Origin: an uncultured Pedosphaera sp.
GTDB taxonomy: Bacteria > Verrucomicrobiota > Verrucomicrobiia > Limisphaerales > Pedosphaeraceae
Assembly (NCBI GenBank): GCA_903918755.1
Contig: CAIXFN010000085.1
Location: forward strand, 1-64,000
Length of the DNA stretch: 64,000 nt
Reading direction: 5' to 3'
Shown: piece by piece, positions 28,692 to 37,383 of the stretch
Layout: the number at the start of each line of letters is the position of its first letter
How positions within the stretch are numbered: position 1 is the stretch's first letter
Made by a program: the position numbers and the translations under genes
Notes under the pieces: model-generated
Database searches by the model: none
What the model saw: only the letters and a program-made list of their open reading frames with translations
Told to the model about the DNA's origin: nothing

Positions 28692-29456
28692 TTTCGGCAG
28701 GCGGCGGAGTTCCCCATTCACGCTCCCGACCACGAAATCGAAACGGTCCCGTTCGAGGCAGCAGGCCACATCGTCGCGCAGTTCGGGCACGCCCAGCAGG
28801 CGGCGGCCGTTGCTGGAATTGACCACGGCGGCGGGGAGGTCCGTCTGATGCAGTTCGAAGATGTTGCGGGCCATTCGGGCGGAATCGGCGGCGCGGCCGT
28901 CGTCCGCCGGCCAGATGAGGGCGGCCAGCGCTCCGGCGCCCAGCACATCCTCGTAGGCGGCCCGTTCGAGCGTGCCGCTGCAGACCAGGATGATTTTTTC
29001 GGGGGCGCGGGCGCGGAGGTGGGCGGCGGTGGCGGCCAGGTTGGGGAACGCGGCCGCCAGCAATTCGCCTGCTCCGGTGCAAGCCCGGAGCGCGCGCGAT
29101 CCGTTGGTGGTGGTGACCACAATCGTGCGTCCGGCGATGCGCTCTGGCCGGAACTCCCGCGGGGAGTTGCCCAGGTCAAATTCCACACCTCCAGTGAGGG
29201 CGGCACCGATGCGCCAGCCGTCGCGCTCTCCGGCCAGCAGGACGTCCGGGCGTTGCCGCCGGAGTTCCAGGGCTTCGGAAATCTCCACCACGGGAATCAC
29301 CGCCGCAGCGCCGTTGCCCAGGGCGGTCACGATGGTGGTGGTGGCGCGGAAAACGTCAAATACCACACACACGGTCTGGCGAAGATCGCGACCGGGCAGG
29401 GAGGCAAAATCCGCGGGCGTGAACAGGACTTCCAGTTGAACGGGGGAGAGGCTCAT
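28671..29456 (-). CDS. comB: 2-phosphosulfolactate phosphatase-like (ComB)
   Basis: A 261-residue protein of the ComB family. The start is ATG 29456 (MSLSPVQLEV), one base after the stop of the OGG1-like gene. Family motifs: VVFDVFRATTTIVTALGNGA, LLAGERDGWRIG, FDLGNSPREF, GRTIVVTTTNGSRAL and ILVCSGT. In methanogens ComB removes phosphate from 2-phosphosulfolactate on the way to coenzyme M. Bacterial homologues are widespread without the other com genes, so the substrate here is uncertain. The C terminus overlaps the right direct repeat. Confidence 0.88.
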   Translation of the reverse strand: MSLSPVQLEVLFTPADFASLPGRDLRQTVCVVFDVFRATTTIVTALGNGAAAVIPVVEISEALELRRQRPDVLLAGERDGWRIGAALTGGVEFDLGNSPREFRPERIAGRTIVVTTTNGSRALRACTGAGELLAAAFPNLAATAAHLRARAPEKIILVCSGTLERAAYEDVLGAGALAALIWPADDGRAADSARMARNIFELHQTDLPAAVVNSSNGRRLLGVPELRDDVACCLERDRFDFVVGSVNGELRRLPKSQLAAG

Positions 29457-29457
29457 A

Positions 29458-30318
29458 TCAAACGGGGTTGGGATGGGTGCGCATGTAATGAAACAGGTAC
29501 TGCTGGGCGTAACCGGAATGGGGCCCAAAATAGGTGGTGATAAACCGCTGCAGCCGGGCGGGGGACCGAGCCCGCCGGGGAAAATAAAGTCGCCGCAAGG
29601 CTTTCATGACCCAGACGTCCACCGGGAATGCCTGGGGAAAATCATAGGCAAAAAGCAGCACGCAATCCGCGATCTTGGGGCCTACCCCCGGCAGGGTGAT
29701 CAGGGCCTCTCGCGCCTCCGCTAGTTCCACTCCGCGCAACCGCTCGAGATCGAGTTTCCCGCCGGCTACGGCCCGGGCCGCCGCCAGCAAATAGGGGGCG
29801 CGAAAACCCATTTTGCAATCCCGCAAATCGGCCTCGCTCAGCGCGGCCAGGCGTTCGGCGGAAGGAAAGGCGTGCGTTGGGGAATGCCCGTTTGGCACCG
29901 CCAAAGGTTCCCCGTATCGCTCCGCCACGAGGGCTACGATTTGTTGAATTTGGACGATCTGTTTGGTCGAGGAAAGGATGAAGGAAGCGAGGCATTCCCA
30001 AGGATCCTGCCGGAGGAGGCGTAATCCCCGCGCGTGCTGAACCGCTGCCCGCAAGGGCTCATCCGCGGGAAAACTGGCCAGCACGGTCGGCAGATCCAAA
30101 TCGGTTTGCAAATAGTGAGTCAGCCAGGACCAATCCGTCACTGGTCCGGCGGTGGTGGCCTCGATGCCCCCGGGAACGCCGTGCAATTGCACCCAATGGC
30201 GATGGATCACACCGGTCCAGACTCCGGCACCCGGCTGCCACCGGAAGGCCTGGCCGGAGGCCAGCGTGGTGGCGAGATCGTAATCCGCCACCAAGATCTT
30301 CAACGCATTCCCCGGCAT
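29458..30318 (-). CDS. 8-oxoguanine DNA glycosylase-like (OGG1 family, HhH-GPD)
   Basis: A 286-residue DNA glycosylase of the HhH-GPD superfamily closest to OGG1. The N-terminal domain has the LASGQAFRW signature. The helix-hairpin-helix ITLPGVGPKIADCVLLFAYD contains the catalytic Lys (K215), and the Asp of the GPD motif lies in FPVDVWV. It would excise oxidised purines in base-excision repair. It overlaps the PAP2-GT39 gene by 19 bases and ends one base before comB, so it sits mid-operon in functionally unrelated company. Confidence 0.87.
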   Translation of the reverse strand: MPGNALKILVADYDLATTLASGQAFRWQPGAGVWTGVIHRHWVQLHGVPGGIEATTAGPVTDWSWLTHYLQTDLDLPTVLASFPADEPLRAAVQHARGLRLLRQDPWECLASFILSSTKQIVQIQQIVALVAERYGEPLAVPNGHSPTHAFPSAERLAALSEADLRDCKMGFRAPYLLAAARAVAGGKLDLERLRGVELAEAREALITLPGVGPKIADCVLLFAYDFPQAFPVDVWVMKALRRLYFPRRARSPARLQRFITTYFGPHSGYAQQYLFHYMRTHPNPV

Positions 30319-32492
30319 TCGATGATTTGGAGGCGGCGAATCAACCGCCCGTGATGCAGCACGTCCACAAAGCCCAAATCCTTCAGCGAGGTGAATTCCG
30401 CCTTCAGCATTTCCGGCAGGGGATCCACGTGCTTCATTTCCAAGCCCATTTCCCGGGCGAACACGGCGTTTGCCCCATGATGCTCCCGGTAGCCTGGCCA
30501 GAAGTAATATTGGTTGTCCGGCTGGTTTGCGGTGATGCAGTACACCAGCGGATCTTGCCGGATGCGGGCCCGGGCTTCGGGCAGGTAAAGCGCCATTTCG
30601 CTGGTAATCCCATAATGGGCGCCGATCAGGAGGACCGGTTTGCCTTCGCCCAGCATGCGTTGGCGCACCGCGTCCACCGCCTCGGCGGTTTCCTTCCAGC
30701 CGGAAATGCGACGCAACGCGTTGGCCTGCGGGGGCAGCTCCCGCCCAGCCAGCTTTTCCGTGAGGCGGGGTGCGTGCAGCAGGACTTCCACGACCGCCCC
30801 GATGCTCAGGGCCGCCGCCAGCCAGGGCCGGCACCGTTTATCGCCCGTCTGCCAGCGTTCGTCCCAGTAAATCACTCCGACGCACAGAAACGGAATCACC
30901 GCCGGCGCAATCCAATTCAGCAGCACCCGGGAATGGAAGCTTAGCAGGAAATAAGTCCCCACCACCGGCGCGCCCATGCAAAAACAGAACGTCAGCAAGG
31001 GGTTCCGCGGGCGCTGCCGCCACAGTTTGGCCACCGCCCACAGCACTGGCAGGACGATGAACGGGTTCAGAACAAACGTTTCCCCGCCCACGAATTCCAG
31101 GGTATACCGGGTGAAGTTCACCCATAACGATCCCACCGACCAGGCTTCCTCCAGTCGCCCGCCCTCCGCCACGTGCTTCACCGTGATCCAATGATGCTGG
31201 TAATTCCAAAGCACGACCGGCGTGGTGCAGAGCAGGGTGACGAGCAAGGCGAGATAAGGCCCCGACCGGCGCAGGTGGCGACGCGCGGGGGGATGCAGCA
31301 GGAAAAACAACCCCCAAGACAACCATTGAAAGAGCGCCGTGTATTTCGACAGGAATCCCAGGCCCGACCAGAGTCCCACCCAGAGCCAATCCCGCGTCGT
31401 GCCCGTGTCGCGGACCGCCCGCCACCCGGCCAGCATCGCGAGCGTCCAGAACAACACTGACAAGGGATCCACCGTCATCAGGATATTCCCGATGGCCATG
31501 AGCGGAATTGCGGGGCACAACGCTACAATCCAAAATCCCGCCCGCGGGCTGACTTCGCGCACCAAGAAGCGCAGCAGGGAAAACTGGATCAAGGCGGCGA
31601 TAATTGGGGGAAAGAAATGGATGCCAAAGGAGTTGTCGCCCCACAGGCCGGTGCCGATGAAATGGGTGTAGGCGATCAGGGGCGGTTTGCTATAATACGA
31701 GAGCGCCGGATGCTTGGACCACATCCACTGGTACGCTTCATCTTCCGCCACATCAATTATCCCGCTGGCCAGAAAGCACAGCTGCACCACCAGTTGGGTC
31801 CCAATGACGACATAGGCCAGATTGATCCATTGCTGGGCCACCTGCGCGGGGTTGGGGGAGGCGGGGGCGGGGGCGCGGTTCGGACCATCGTCCCGGATGT
31901 CGATCAGCGAAGGAAATCGTCGCCACCACAATGGAAACCACCGTTGGCCTGCCTGTTGCCACAGGGCATCCACCAACCAAACCACGGCCACGGCGTAACC
32001 GGCGCCAAGGATCGCTCCGACCAGAACATCACTCGGATAATGCACCCCGTTGTAAATGCGGGAAAAACTCACCAGCACGGCGCCCGGCAGCATGAACCGC
32101 CAACTGCGCCGGTAATAAATGAGCAGGACCATCGTGGCCGCAAACCAGTTGGCGGCATGCGAGGAGGGCATGCTCCCGCTGTCCGTCCGGCCGATCGAGG
32201 GTGGCATATGGACATCCGGGAGAGTCAGAAACGGGCGGGGCCGGTGGATCAGGTGCTTGAGGGAATTGCAGATCACCGAATCGCCCACCGCGATGGCCAG
32301 AATCAACATGAAAAGACAGACGCGTCCGCGCGCCCCGCCTTTCCACGCCAGCAGTCCGCACGCCAGCACGAGCACCGGGGCGAACAGCCGGTTGCCACTG
32401 CAAAGGGGCATGAACCAGTCGAGCAGGGGATTGCTCAGGACCGGGTTGACCCAGTGAAACAAGAAAACGTCGAGGCTTTGGAGCCAGTGCAT
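30300..32492 (-). CDS. PAP2 phosphatase fused to a GT39 (ArnT-like) glycosyltransferase
   Basis: A 730-residue multi-helix membrane protein with two enzyme domains. Residues 1-190 are a PAP2 acid phosphatase with all three signatures: K79-x4-HRP, P109-S-S-H112 and S144-R145-x5-H151-x3-D155. Residues about 225-730 are a GT-C glycosyltransferase of family 39/83 (PMT/ArnT type), with the acidic loop around 248-252 in DVAEDEAYQWMW and the conserved KPPLIAYTHF. ArnT-type enzymes take sugar from undecaprenyl phosphate; a lipid-phosphate phosphatase fused to them could recycle the released carrier. Substrates are inferred only. Encoded at the head of the operon with the OGG1-like and comB genes. Confidence 0.88.
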   Translation of the reverse strand: MHWLQSLDVFLFHWVNPVLSNPLLDWFMPLCSGNRLFAPVLVLACGLLAWKGGARGRVCLFMLILAIAVGDSVICNSLKHLIHRPRPFLTLPDVHMPPSIGRTDSGSMPSSHAANWFAATMVLLIYYRRSWRFMLPGAVLVSFSRIYNGVHYPSDVLVGAILGAGYAVAVVWLVDALWQQAGQRWFPLWWRRFPSLIDIRDDGPNRAPAPASPNPAQVAQQWINLAYVVIGTQLVVQLCFLASGIIDVAEDEAYQWMWSKHPALSYYSKPPLIAYTHFIGTGLWGDNSFGIHFFPPIIAALIQFSLLRFLVREVSPRAGFWIVALCPAIPLMAIGNILMTVDPLSVLFWTLAMLAGWRAVRDTGTTRDWLWVGLWSGLGFLSKYTALFQWLSWGLFFLLHPPARRHLRRSGPYLALLVTLLCTTPVVLWNYQHHWITVKHVAEGGRLEEAWSVGSLWVNFTRYTLEFVGGETFVLNPFIVLPVLWAVAKLWRQRPRNPLLTFCFCMGAPVVGTYFLLSFHSRVLLNWIAPAVIPFLCVGVIYWDERWQTGDKRCRPWLAAALSIGAVVEVLLHAPRLTEKLAGRELPPQANALRRISGWKETAEAVDAVRQRMLGEGKPVLLIGAHYGITSEMALYLPEARARIRQDPLVYCITANQPDNQYYFWPGYREHHGANAVFAREMGLEMKHVDPLPEMLKAEFTSLKDLGFVDVLHHGRLIRRLQIIECRGMR

Positions 32493-32546
32493 TGCCGGGA
32501 GAATCTAGCCCCCAAAACCATTCATTCAACCACCAAAGTGGGGAGG

Positions 32547-33539
32547 CTACCCATGCCGCCCCGGGGAATCGAGGCGCCCCGAAAGCGAGGAAACGACGTT
32601 TTGCAGCAGGATGAACAGCAAAAGCAAGAGGCCCACCACGATCACCGTCCACCAGGAATTGAGGTTTTGATACGTAATCAAGGTCTGGATCAGGCCCAGG
32701 ATCAGCACCCCCATCGCAGTTCCCGCCATGTAACCCACACCGCCGCTGAGCAGGGTCCCGCCGATCACCACCGCGGCGATCGCTTCCAATTCCTTCCCCA
32801 CGCAGGCGGCCGGGTCGCCATTCTGGGTGGTGAAGGTATAAACGACTCCCGCGAGGGCCGAGCAAAGGCCCGCCACGGTGTAGGTCAGGATCTTGGTGCG
32901 CGCCACCGGCAGTCCCATCAGCCGGGCGGAGGTCTCGTCGCCGCCCAACGCGTAGATGTAGCGGCCGAACCGGGTGTAATGCGCCAGCCACAATGCGCCG
33001 ACGAACAGCGTCACGAAACAGGTGGCTGCAAACGGCCAACTGACTTGGGAATTCAGGGGCAGCGCGAAGTCCCGGTTGATGCGTTCGGCGTAGAAAGCGT
33101 GGTGGATGCCCAAGTTGTCCGGCCGCACCACGAAAGCCAGGCCGCGGGCCAAAAACATGCCCGCCAAAGTGACCAGAAACGGCGGCAATTCAAACCACTG
33201 GATCAGACAACCCATGGCCGCGCCGAACAGCGCCCCGAGGACCAGTCCCAACAGAATGGCCAGCACCGGATTGACGTGATGCTCCTCCACCAGCGTGGCG
33301 ATGAGGATGCTGGTGAACCCGATGACCGAACCCACGGAGAGGTCAATTCCACCAGCCAGGATGACCAGGGTGGCCCCCACGGCCGCGACTCCCAGCACCG
33401 CGTTGCCGCCAAAAAGGTTCACCAGGACGCGCAGGGAAAAGAAATTGTGGAAACTGGCGCACCCGGCTCCGTAGAGCGTCGCCAGGACGACGGCGGTGGC
33501 GAGCAACGGGATGTATTGGGAGGCGATCCGTGGTTTCAT
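32547..33539 (-). CDS. yjfF: Sugar ABC transporter permease, YjfF-like
   Basis: A 330-residue inner-membrane permease (BPD_transp_2/RbsC type) with about ten hydrophobic segments. Conserved LAGGIDLSVGSVIGFTS and AAVVIGGTLLSGGVGYMAG are typical of ribose/galactofuranose permeases. ATG 33539 overlaps the upstream permease stop (ATGA at 33536-33539). Order and similarity match E. coli ytfQ-ytfR-ytfT-yjfF, whose product imports galactofuranose; the sugar specificity here is inferred from the binding protein. Confidence 0.88.
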   Translation of the reverse strand: MKPRIASQYIPLLATAVVLATLYGAGCASFHNFFSLRVLVNLFGGNAVLGVAAVGATLVILAGGIDLSVGSVIGFTSILIATLVEEHHVNPVLAILLGLVLGALFGAAMGCLIQWFELPPFLVTLAGMFLARGLAFVVRPDNLGIHHAFYAERINRDFALPLNSQVSWPFAATCFVTLFVGALWLAHYTRFGRYIYALGGDETSARLMGLPVARTKILTYTVAGLCSALAGVVYTFTTQNGDPAACVGKELEAIAAVVIGGTLLSGGVGYMAGTAMGVLILGLIQTLITYQNLNSWWTVIVVGLLLLLFILLQNVVSSLSGRLDSPGRHG

Positions 33540-34552
33540 GATTTCCTGGCGGCCCACCAGCCCGCCACGCGGCGGCGGAAGGCTGGCGATTGCAAAAGGC
33601 AGACGGCGATGATTGCCAGCGCCTTCGGCACGGGTGCAACATCGGATTTCACATTCAGCGCGTACATCGTGGTGGTCAGGGTGCGAATGAACAGGGCGCC
33701 CACGATCGCGCCGACCAGGTAGAAGCGACCACCGGTCAGCGCCGTGCCGCCCACCACCACCGCCAGGATGGCGTCCAACTCCAGCGACAACCCGATCTTG
33801 TTGGCGTCCACACTTTTGATGTTGGAGGTGTCGATCAAACCCGCCAGACCCGCGCACAGCCCGGAAAAGGTATAAACGAGGAACTTCACCGTCCGGGCGT
33901 TGACCCCGGCGAAGGCGCTGGCGGTTTGGTTATCCCCGACGGATTCAATGAACAACCCAATGGCCGTCTTCCGGGTGAGCACTGCGGTGAGGAGCAACAT
34001 ACCCAGGCTGAGCAGCGCCGGAAAGGGCAGTCCCAGCAAGTGGCCGTTGCCGACGAACACCAACCGGGGATCTTCGAAGTAAATCTGCTGCCCATTGGTG
34101 ATCAACTGCGCCACGCCGCGCCCACCCACCATCAGTACCAGGGTGGCCACCAACGGTTGGACGCGAAAGAGCGTAACCAGCAGGCCGTTCCAGCAACCTG
34201 CCGCCACCGCCACCGCGAGGGCTGCCAGAATCACGGCGGGGAAGGGGACCTTGGGATTGTTGATGAGTTCGGCCGCCACCGTGCCGGCAATGGCCATCAC
34301 CGCCCCCACGGACAAATCGACTCCGCCCGTGGCAATGACCAGCGTCATCCCCAGCGCGAGGATCATGACCGGCGCGCCCCGGTTGATGATGTCCACGAGC
34401 GAGCCATAAAGGTGGCCGTCCCGGATTTCGAGGTGGAAAAAGCCCTTGGTGAAAAACAGATTGAACAGCAGCAGCAACGCCAGTCCGGTCAGCGGCCAGA
34501 TCAGGCTGGACCACCAGCGCGCGGGTTGTTTTTGGAATCGGTCAGCGCGCAT
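33536..34552 (-). CDS. ytfT: Sugar ABC transporter permease, YtfT-like
   Basis: A 338-residue permease of the same type, with IATGGVDLSVGAVMAIAGT and ILAVVVGGTALTGGRFYLVG, forming a heterodimeric channel with the YjfF-like partner. Its start (ATG 34552) overlaps the end of the ATPase gene by 11 bases and its stop overlaps the next permease by 4, indicating coupled translation. Confidence 0.88.
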   Translation of the reverse strand: MRADRFQKQPARWWSSLIWPLTGLALLLLFNLFFTKGFFHLEIRDGHLYGSLVDIINRGAPVMILALGMTLVIATGGVDLSVGAVMAIAGTVAAELINNPKVPFPAVILAALAVAVAAGCWNGLLVTLFRVQPLVATLVLMVGGRGVAQLITNGQQIYFEDPRLVFVGNGHLLGLPFPALLSLGMLLLTAVLTRKTAIGLFIESVGDNQTASAFAGVNARTVKFLVYTFSGLCAGLAGLIDTSNIKSVDANKIGLSLELDAILAVVVGGTALTGGRFYLVGAIVGALFIRTLTTTMYALNVKSDVAPVPKALAIIAVCLLQSPAFRRRVAGWWAARKS

Positions 34553-36071
34553 GACTGGAGCCTGCTATGGTATGCAGGATGGCTTCTTCACTGATGGCGT
34601 CCCCGGCGAGTTCCCCCACCTTGGCCCGGTCCCGCAGCACGACCACGCGCTGGCAGCCCCGCACGACTTCCTCAAGTTCCGAACTGATAAAAAGAATGGC
34701 CATACCCTTTTCGCGGAGCGATTGCACCAACTTCTCGATCTCCGCTTTCGCCCCCACGTCGATTCCCCGGGTGGGTTCGTCCAGGATCAAAAGGCGCGGC
34801 TGCATCGCCAGCCAACGGGCCAGCAGGACTTTTTGTTGGTTGCCCCCGCTGAGGTTCATCACCGCCTGCTCCGGTCCGGGCGTGCTGATGCCAAGTAATT
34901 TTATGAATTCGTCGGCAATTTCGCCTTGCCGTTTCCGGCTGATGGGGCGGAGCAATCCCGCCCGAGCTTGCAACGCCAGGATGATGTTTTCCCGCACGGA
35001 CAAATGGGGGATCACACCCTCCACCTTGCGGTTTTCGGGCGTGAACGCCAATCCTTCCTGGATGGCATGGCGGGGGGAACGGAACGCGGTTTTCTTTCCG
35101 CCCAGCCACATTTCGCCGCTGCGCGCGCGGTCGATTCCGAAAATGATCCGCGCCGTCTCGGTGCGCCCGGAGCCCAGCAAACCGGCCAGGCCGACCACTT
35201 CGCCCTGGCCCACCGTCAGGTCCAGTGGTGCAATGGACCCCGGCCGGCCAAACTGCCGCAGTTCCAGCAAGACCTCGGGGGCAGGGGCGTGACGAGCCGC
35301 TTCCGTGCCCCGTTCCACCGCCTTCATTTTGGTCAGTTCCCGGCCCACCATGCGGCTGACCAGTTCCACCCGCGGCAGTTTGGCGGTCTCGTATTCCCCC
35401 ACCAAACGGCCATCCCGCAACACCGTGATCCGGTCGGCGATGGCGTAAACCTGGTCCAGAAAATGGGTCACAATCACGATCCCCATGCCTTGGGCGCGCA
35501 GCTTGCGCAGTACCTGGAACAACTCCTCCACCTCCTTGGCGTCCAGGCTGGAAGTCGGCTCGTCGAGGATCAGCAATTTGGCCTCCACGTCCAATGCCCG
35601 CGCCAGCGCGGTCAATTGCTGGATGGCGATGGAATGGGAGGCCAGTGGTTGGTGGACGTCCAGTTTCAGATCCACGCGCGCCAGCGCTGCTTCCGCGCGC
35701 CGGGCCATCGCGCGCCAGTCAATCATGCCCCAGCGCATCGGCTGGCGGCCCAGGCAGATGTTTTCCGCCACCGAAAGGTGGGGGATCAGATTCACTTCCT
35801 GATAAACGGTGCTGATGCCCACGGATTCCGCGTCCTTGGTGGAGCGGGGCGCGATGGCGACCCCGTCCAGTCGGAACGTCCCGCCATCCCGTGGATACAC
35901 GCCGGTCAATACTTTGATCAGCGTGCTCTTGCCGGCGCCGTTCTCGCCCATCAGGGCATGCACCTCCCCGCGGCGGACGGTGAAGTCCACCCCTTCCAGC
36001 GCTTTGACTCCCGGAAAGCTCTTGGAAAGCCCGCGGATTTCCAACAGCGATGCAGACGCTTCGAGAGTCAT
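34542..36071 (-). CDS. ytfR: Sugar ABC transporter ATPase, YtfR/RbsA-like
   Basis: A 509-residue protein with two tandem nucleotide-binding domains, as in RbsA/MglA/YtfR. NBD1: Walker A GENGAGKST, Walker B LLILDEPTSSLD, with the signature region altered (HSIAIQQLTALARAL, no LSGG), typical of the first NBD in this subfamily. NBD2: a degenerate Walker A region (GLLGSGRTE), signature LSGGNQQKVLLARWL and Walker B LLILDEPTRGIDVGAK. It lies 39 bases after the binding-protein gene. Confidence 0.92.
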   Translation of the reverse strand: MTLEASASLLEIRGLSKSFPGVKALEGVDFTVRRGEVHALMGENGAGKSTLIKVLTGVYPRDGGTFRLDGVAIAPRSTKDAESVGISTVYQEVNLIPHLSVAENICLGRQPMRWGMIDWRAMARRAEAALARVDLKLDVHQPLASHSIAIQQLTALARALDVEAKLLILDEPTSSLDAKEVEELFQVLRKLRAQGMGIVIVTHFLDQVYAIADRITVLRDGRLVGEYETAKLPRVELVSRMVGRELTKMKAVERGTEAARHAPAPEVLLELRQFGRPGSIAPLDLTVGQGEVVGLAGLLGSGRTETARIIFGIDRARSGEMWLGGKKTAFRSPRHAIQEGLAFTPENRKVEGVIPHLSVRENIILALQARAGLLRPISRKRQGEIADEFIKLLGISTPGPEQAVMNLSGGNQQKVLLARWLAMQPRLLILDEPTRGIDVGAKAEIEKLVQSLREKGMAILFISSELEEVVRGCQRVVVLRDRAKVGELAGDAISEEAILHTIAGSSHAR

Positions 36072-36110
36072 GCGCGGGTCGGCGGCGGCGGCTTGGTCAG
36101 GGAGGGAGGC

Positions 36111-37145
36111 TTAATATTTGCGGGTCGGCAGCGCGTCCTTGGCCTGGGACTGCTCATACACCGATTCCAAAACGCCGGTGTGCTTCGGCAAGGTCTTCTT
36201 GGCCATCAGCGCTTCCACGGCGTCAAACAATTGCGGCCCGATCAACGGATTGCATTCCACCGTGCAGTTCAACTTGCCATCTGCCATCGCTTGAAACGCT
36301 CCTTTGACGCCGTCAATCGAGACGATCAGGATGTCTTTGCCCGGCTTCAAACCGGCTTCTTCGATCGCCTGGATCGCCCCCAGCGCCATGTCGTCATTGT
36401 GCGCGTAGAGCGCCGTAATCTGTTTGGCTTCGGGGCTCTTCAGGAATGCTTCCATGACTTCCTTGCCCTTGGTCCGGGTAAAATCTCCGCTCTGGGATTT
36501 GATGATTTTCATTCCCGGGTTCTTCGCCAGCACATCTTCAAAACCCTTCTTGCGGTCGATGGCGGGAGCGGAGCCCGGAGTGCCCACCAGCTCCGCGATC
36601 ATGGCTTTGCCGCCCGTGGCCTTGGCCAGCCATTCCCCGGCGCGATGGCCTTCCTCGATGAAGTCCGAACCGATAAAGGTGGCATACAGGGAATCGTCCT
36701 TGGCATCCACTGCCCGGTCGGTCAGAACCACCGGAATTCCCGCCTTTTTGATGTCCTGCAAGACGGGTTCCCAACCCGACACAATCACGGGGGAGAAAGC
36801 AATCACATCCACTCCCTGCGCGATGAACGAGCGCAAAGCGTTGATCTGGTTTTCCTGTTTCTGCTGGGCATCGGAGAATTTCAACTCGATCCCGCGCTTT
36901 TTGGCTTCAGATTGGATCGATTCCGTGTTGGCCGCGCGCCAGCCGCTTTCCGCGCCAATCTGGGAGAAGCCCACCACGATCTTCTTCTTGGCGATGGGTG
37001 CCGCACCCTCCGCCGCCGGTTTGGCGGGCTCGGCCGGTTTCTCACCGCACGAAGACAGGAACACGCAGCACGCCGCCAGGGCGAGCCAGATCCCGCTGTT
37101 GGCCAGTCCTGCGCCCGGCCGTTTTGCCACTTGATATTTCTTCAT
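36111..37145 (-). CDS. ytfQ: Sugar-binding lipoprotein, YtfQ-like
   Basis: A 344-residue periplasmic-binding-protein-like substrate receptor. ATG 37145 (MKKYQVAK) gives a lipoprotein signal with lipobox LSSC. The mature part closely parallels E. coli YtfQ: VGFSQIGAESGWRAANTE, QQKQENQINALRSFIAQG, SGWEPVL, DRAVDAKDDSLY, SQSGDFTRTKGKEVMEAF and YAHNDDMALGAIQAI. YtfQ binds galactofuranose, so this ABC system probably imports galactofuranose or a similar furanose. First gene of the four-gene transport operon. Confidence 0.9.
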   Translation of the reverse strand: MKKYQVAKRPGAGLANSGIWLALAACCVFLSSCGEKPAEPAKPAAEGAAPIAKKKIVVGFSQIGAESGWRAANTESIQSEAKKRGIELKFSDAQQKQENQINALRSFIAQGVDVIAFSPVIVSGWEPVLQDIKKAGIPVVLTDRAVDAKDDSLYATFIGSDFIEEGHRAGEWLAKATGGKAMIAELVGTPGSAPAIDRKKGFEDVLAKNPGMKIIKSQSGDFTRTKGKEVMEAFLKSPEAKQITALYAHNDDMALGAIQAIEEAGLKPGKDILIVSIDGVKGAFQAMADGKLNCTVECNPLIGPQLFDAVEALMAKKTLPKHTGVLESVYEQSQAKDALPTRKY

Positions 37146-37383
37146 ATTGCTCAAAGGTTGCCATTGTGCCACCGCCGCCGGATGCTGCTGCCGATTCACC
37201 GGTGCCCAACCGGGCGGGGCGGGGTACGATGGCCGAGCTTACGGAACTCCCGCGTCCGGGCCAAACCTTTTTGTGACTCCGCAGCCTCCGTAAATTGGCC
37301 GACGGCCACCCACTTTTTGATTTCCGGTCTGGGACCGCCTGGCGCCTGGGCAGGAGAAGAGCCATGCGCCGGGGGGGGGGCGC

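Noticed and set aside
29458-30834. Longer 458-codon version of the OGG1-like protein
   Set aside because: The extra N terminus is Arg/Pro-rich and antisense-like; ATG 30318 gives the normal family length and overlaps the upstream gene by only 19 bases.
31617-33722. 701-codon open frame on the plus strand
   Set aside because: Antisense to the PAP2-GT39 and permease genes. Gln/His/Arg-rich without domains.
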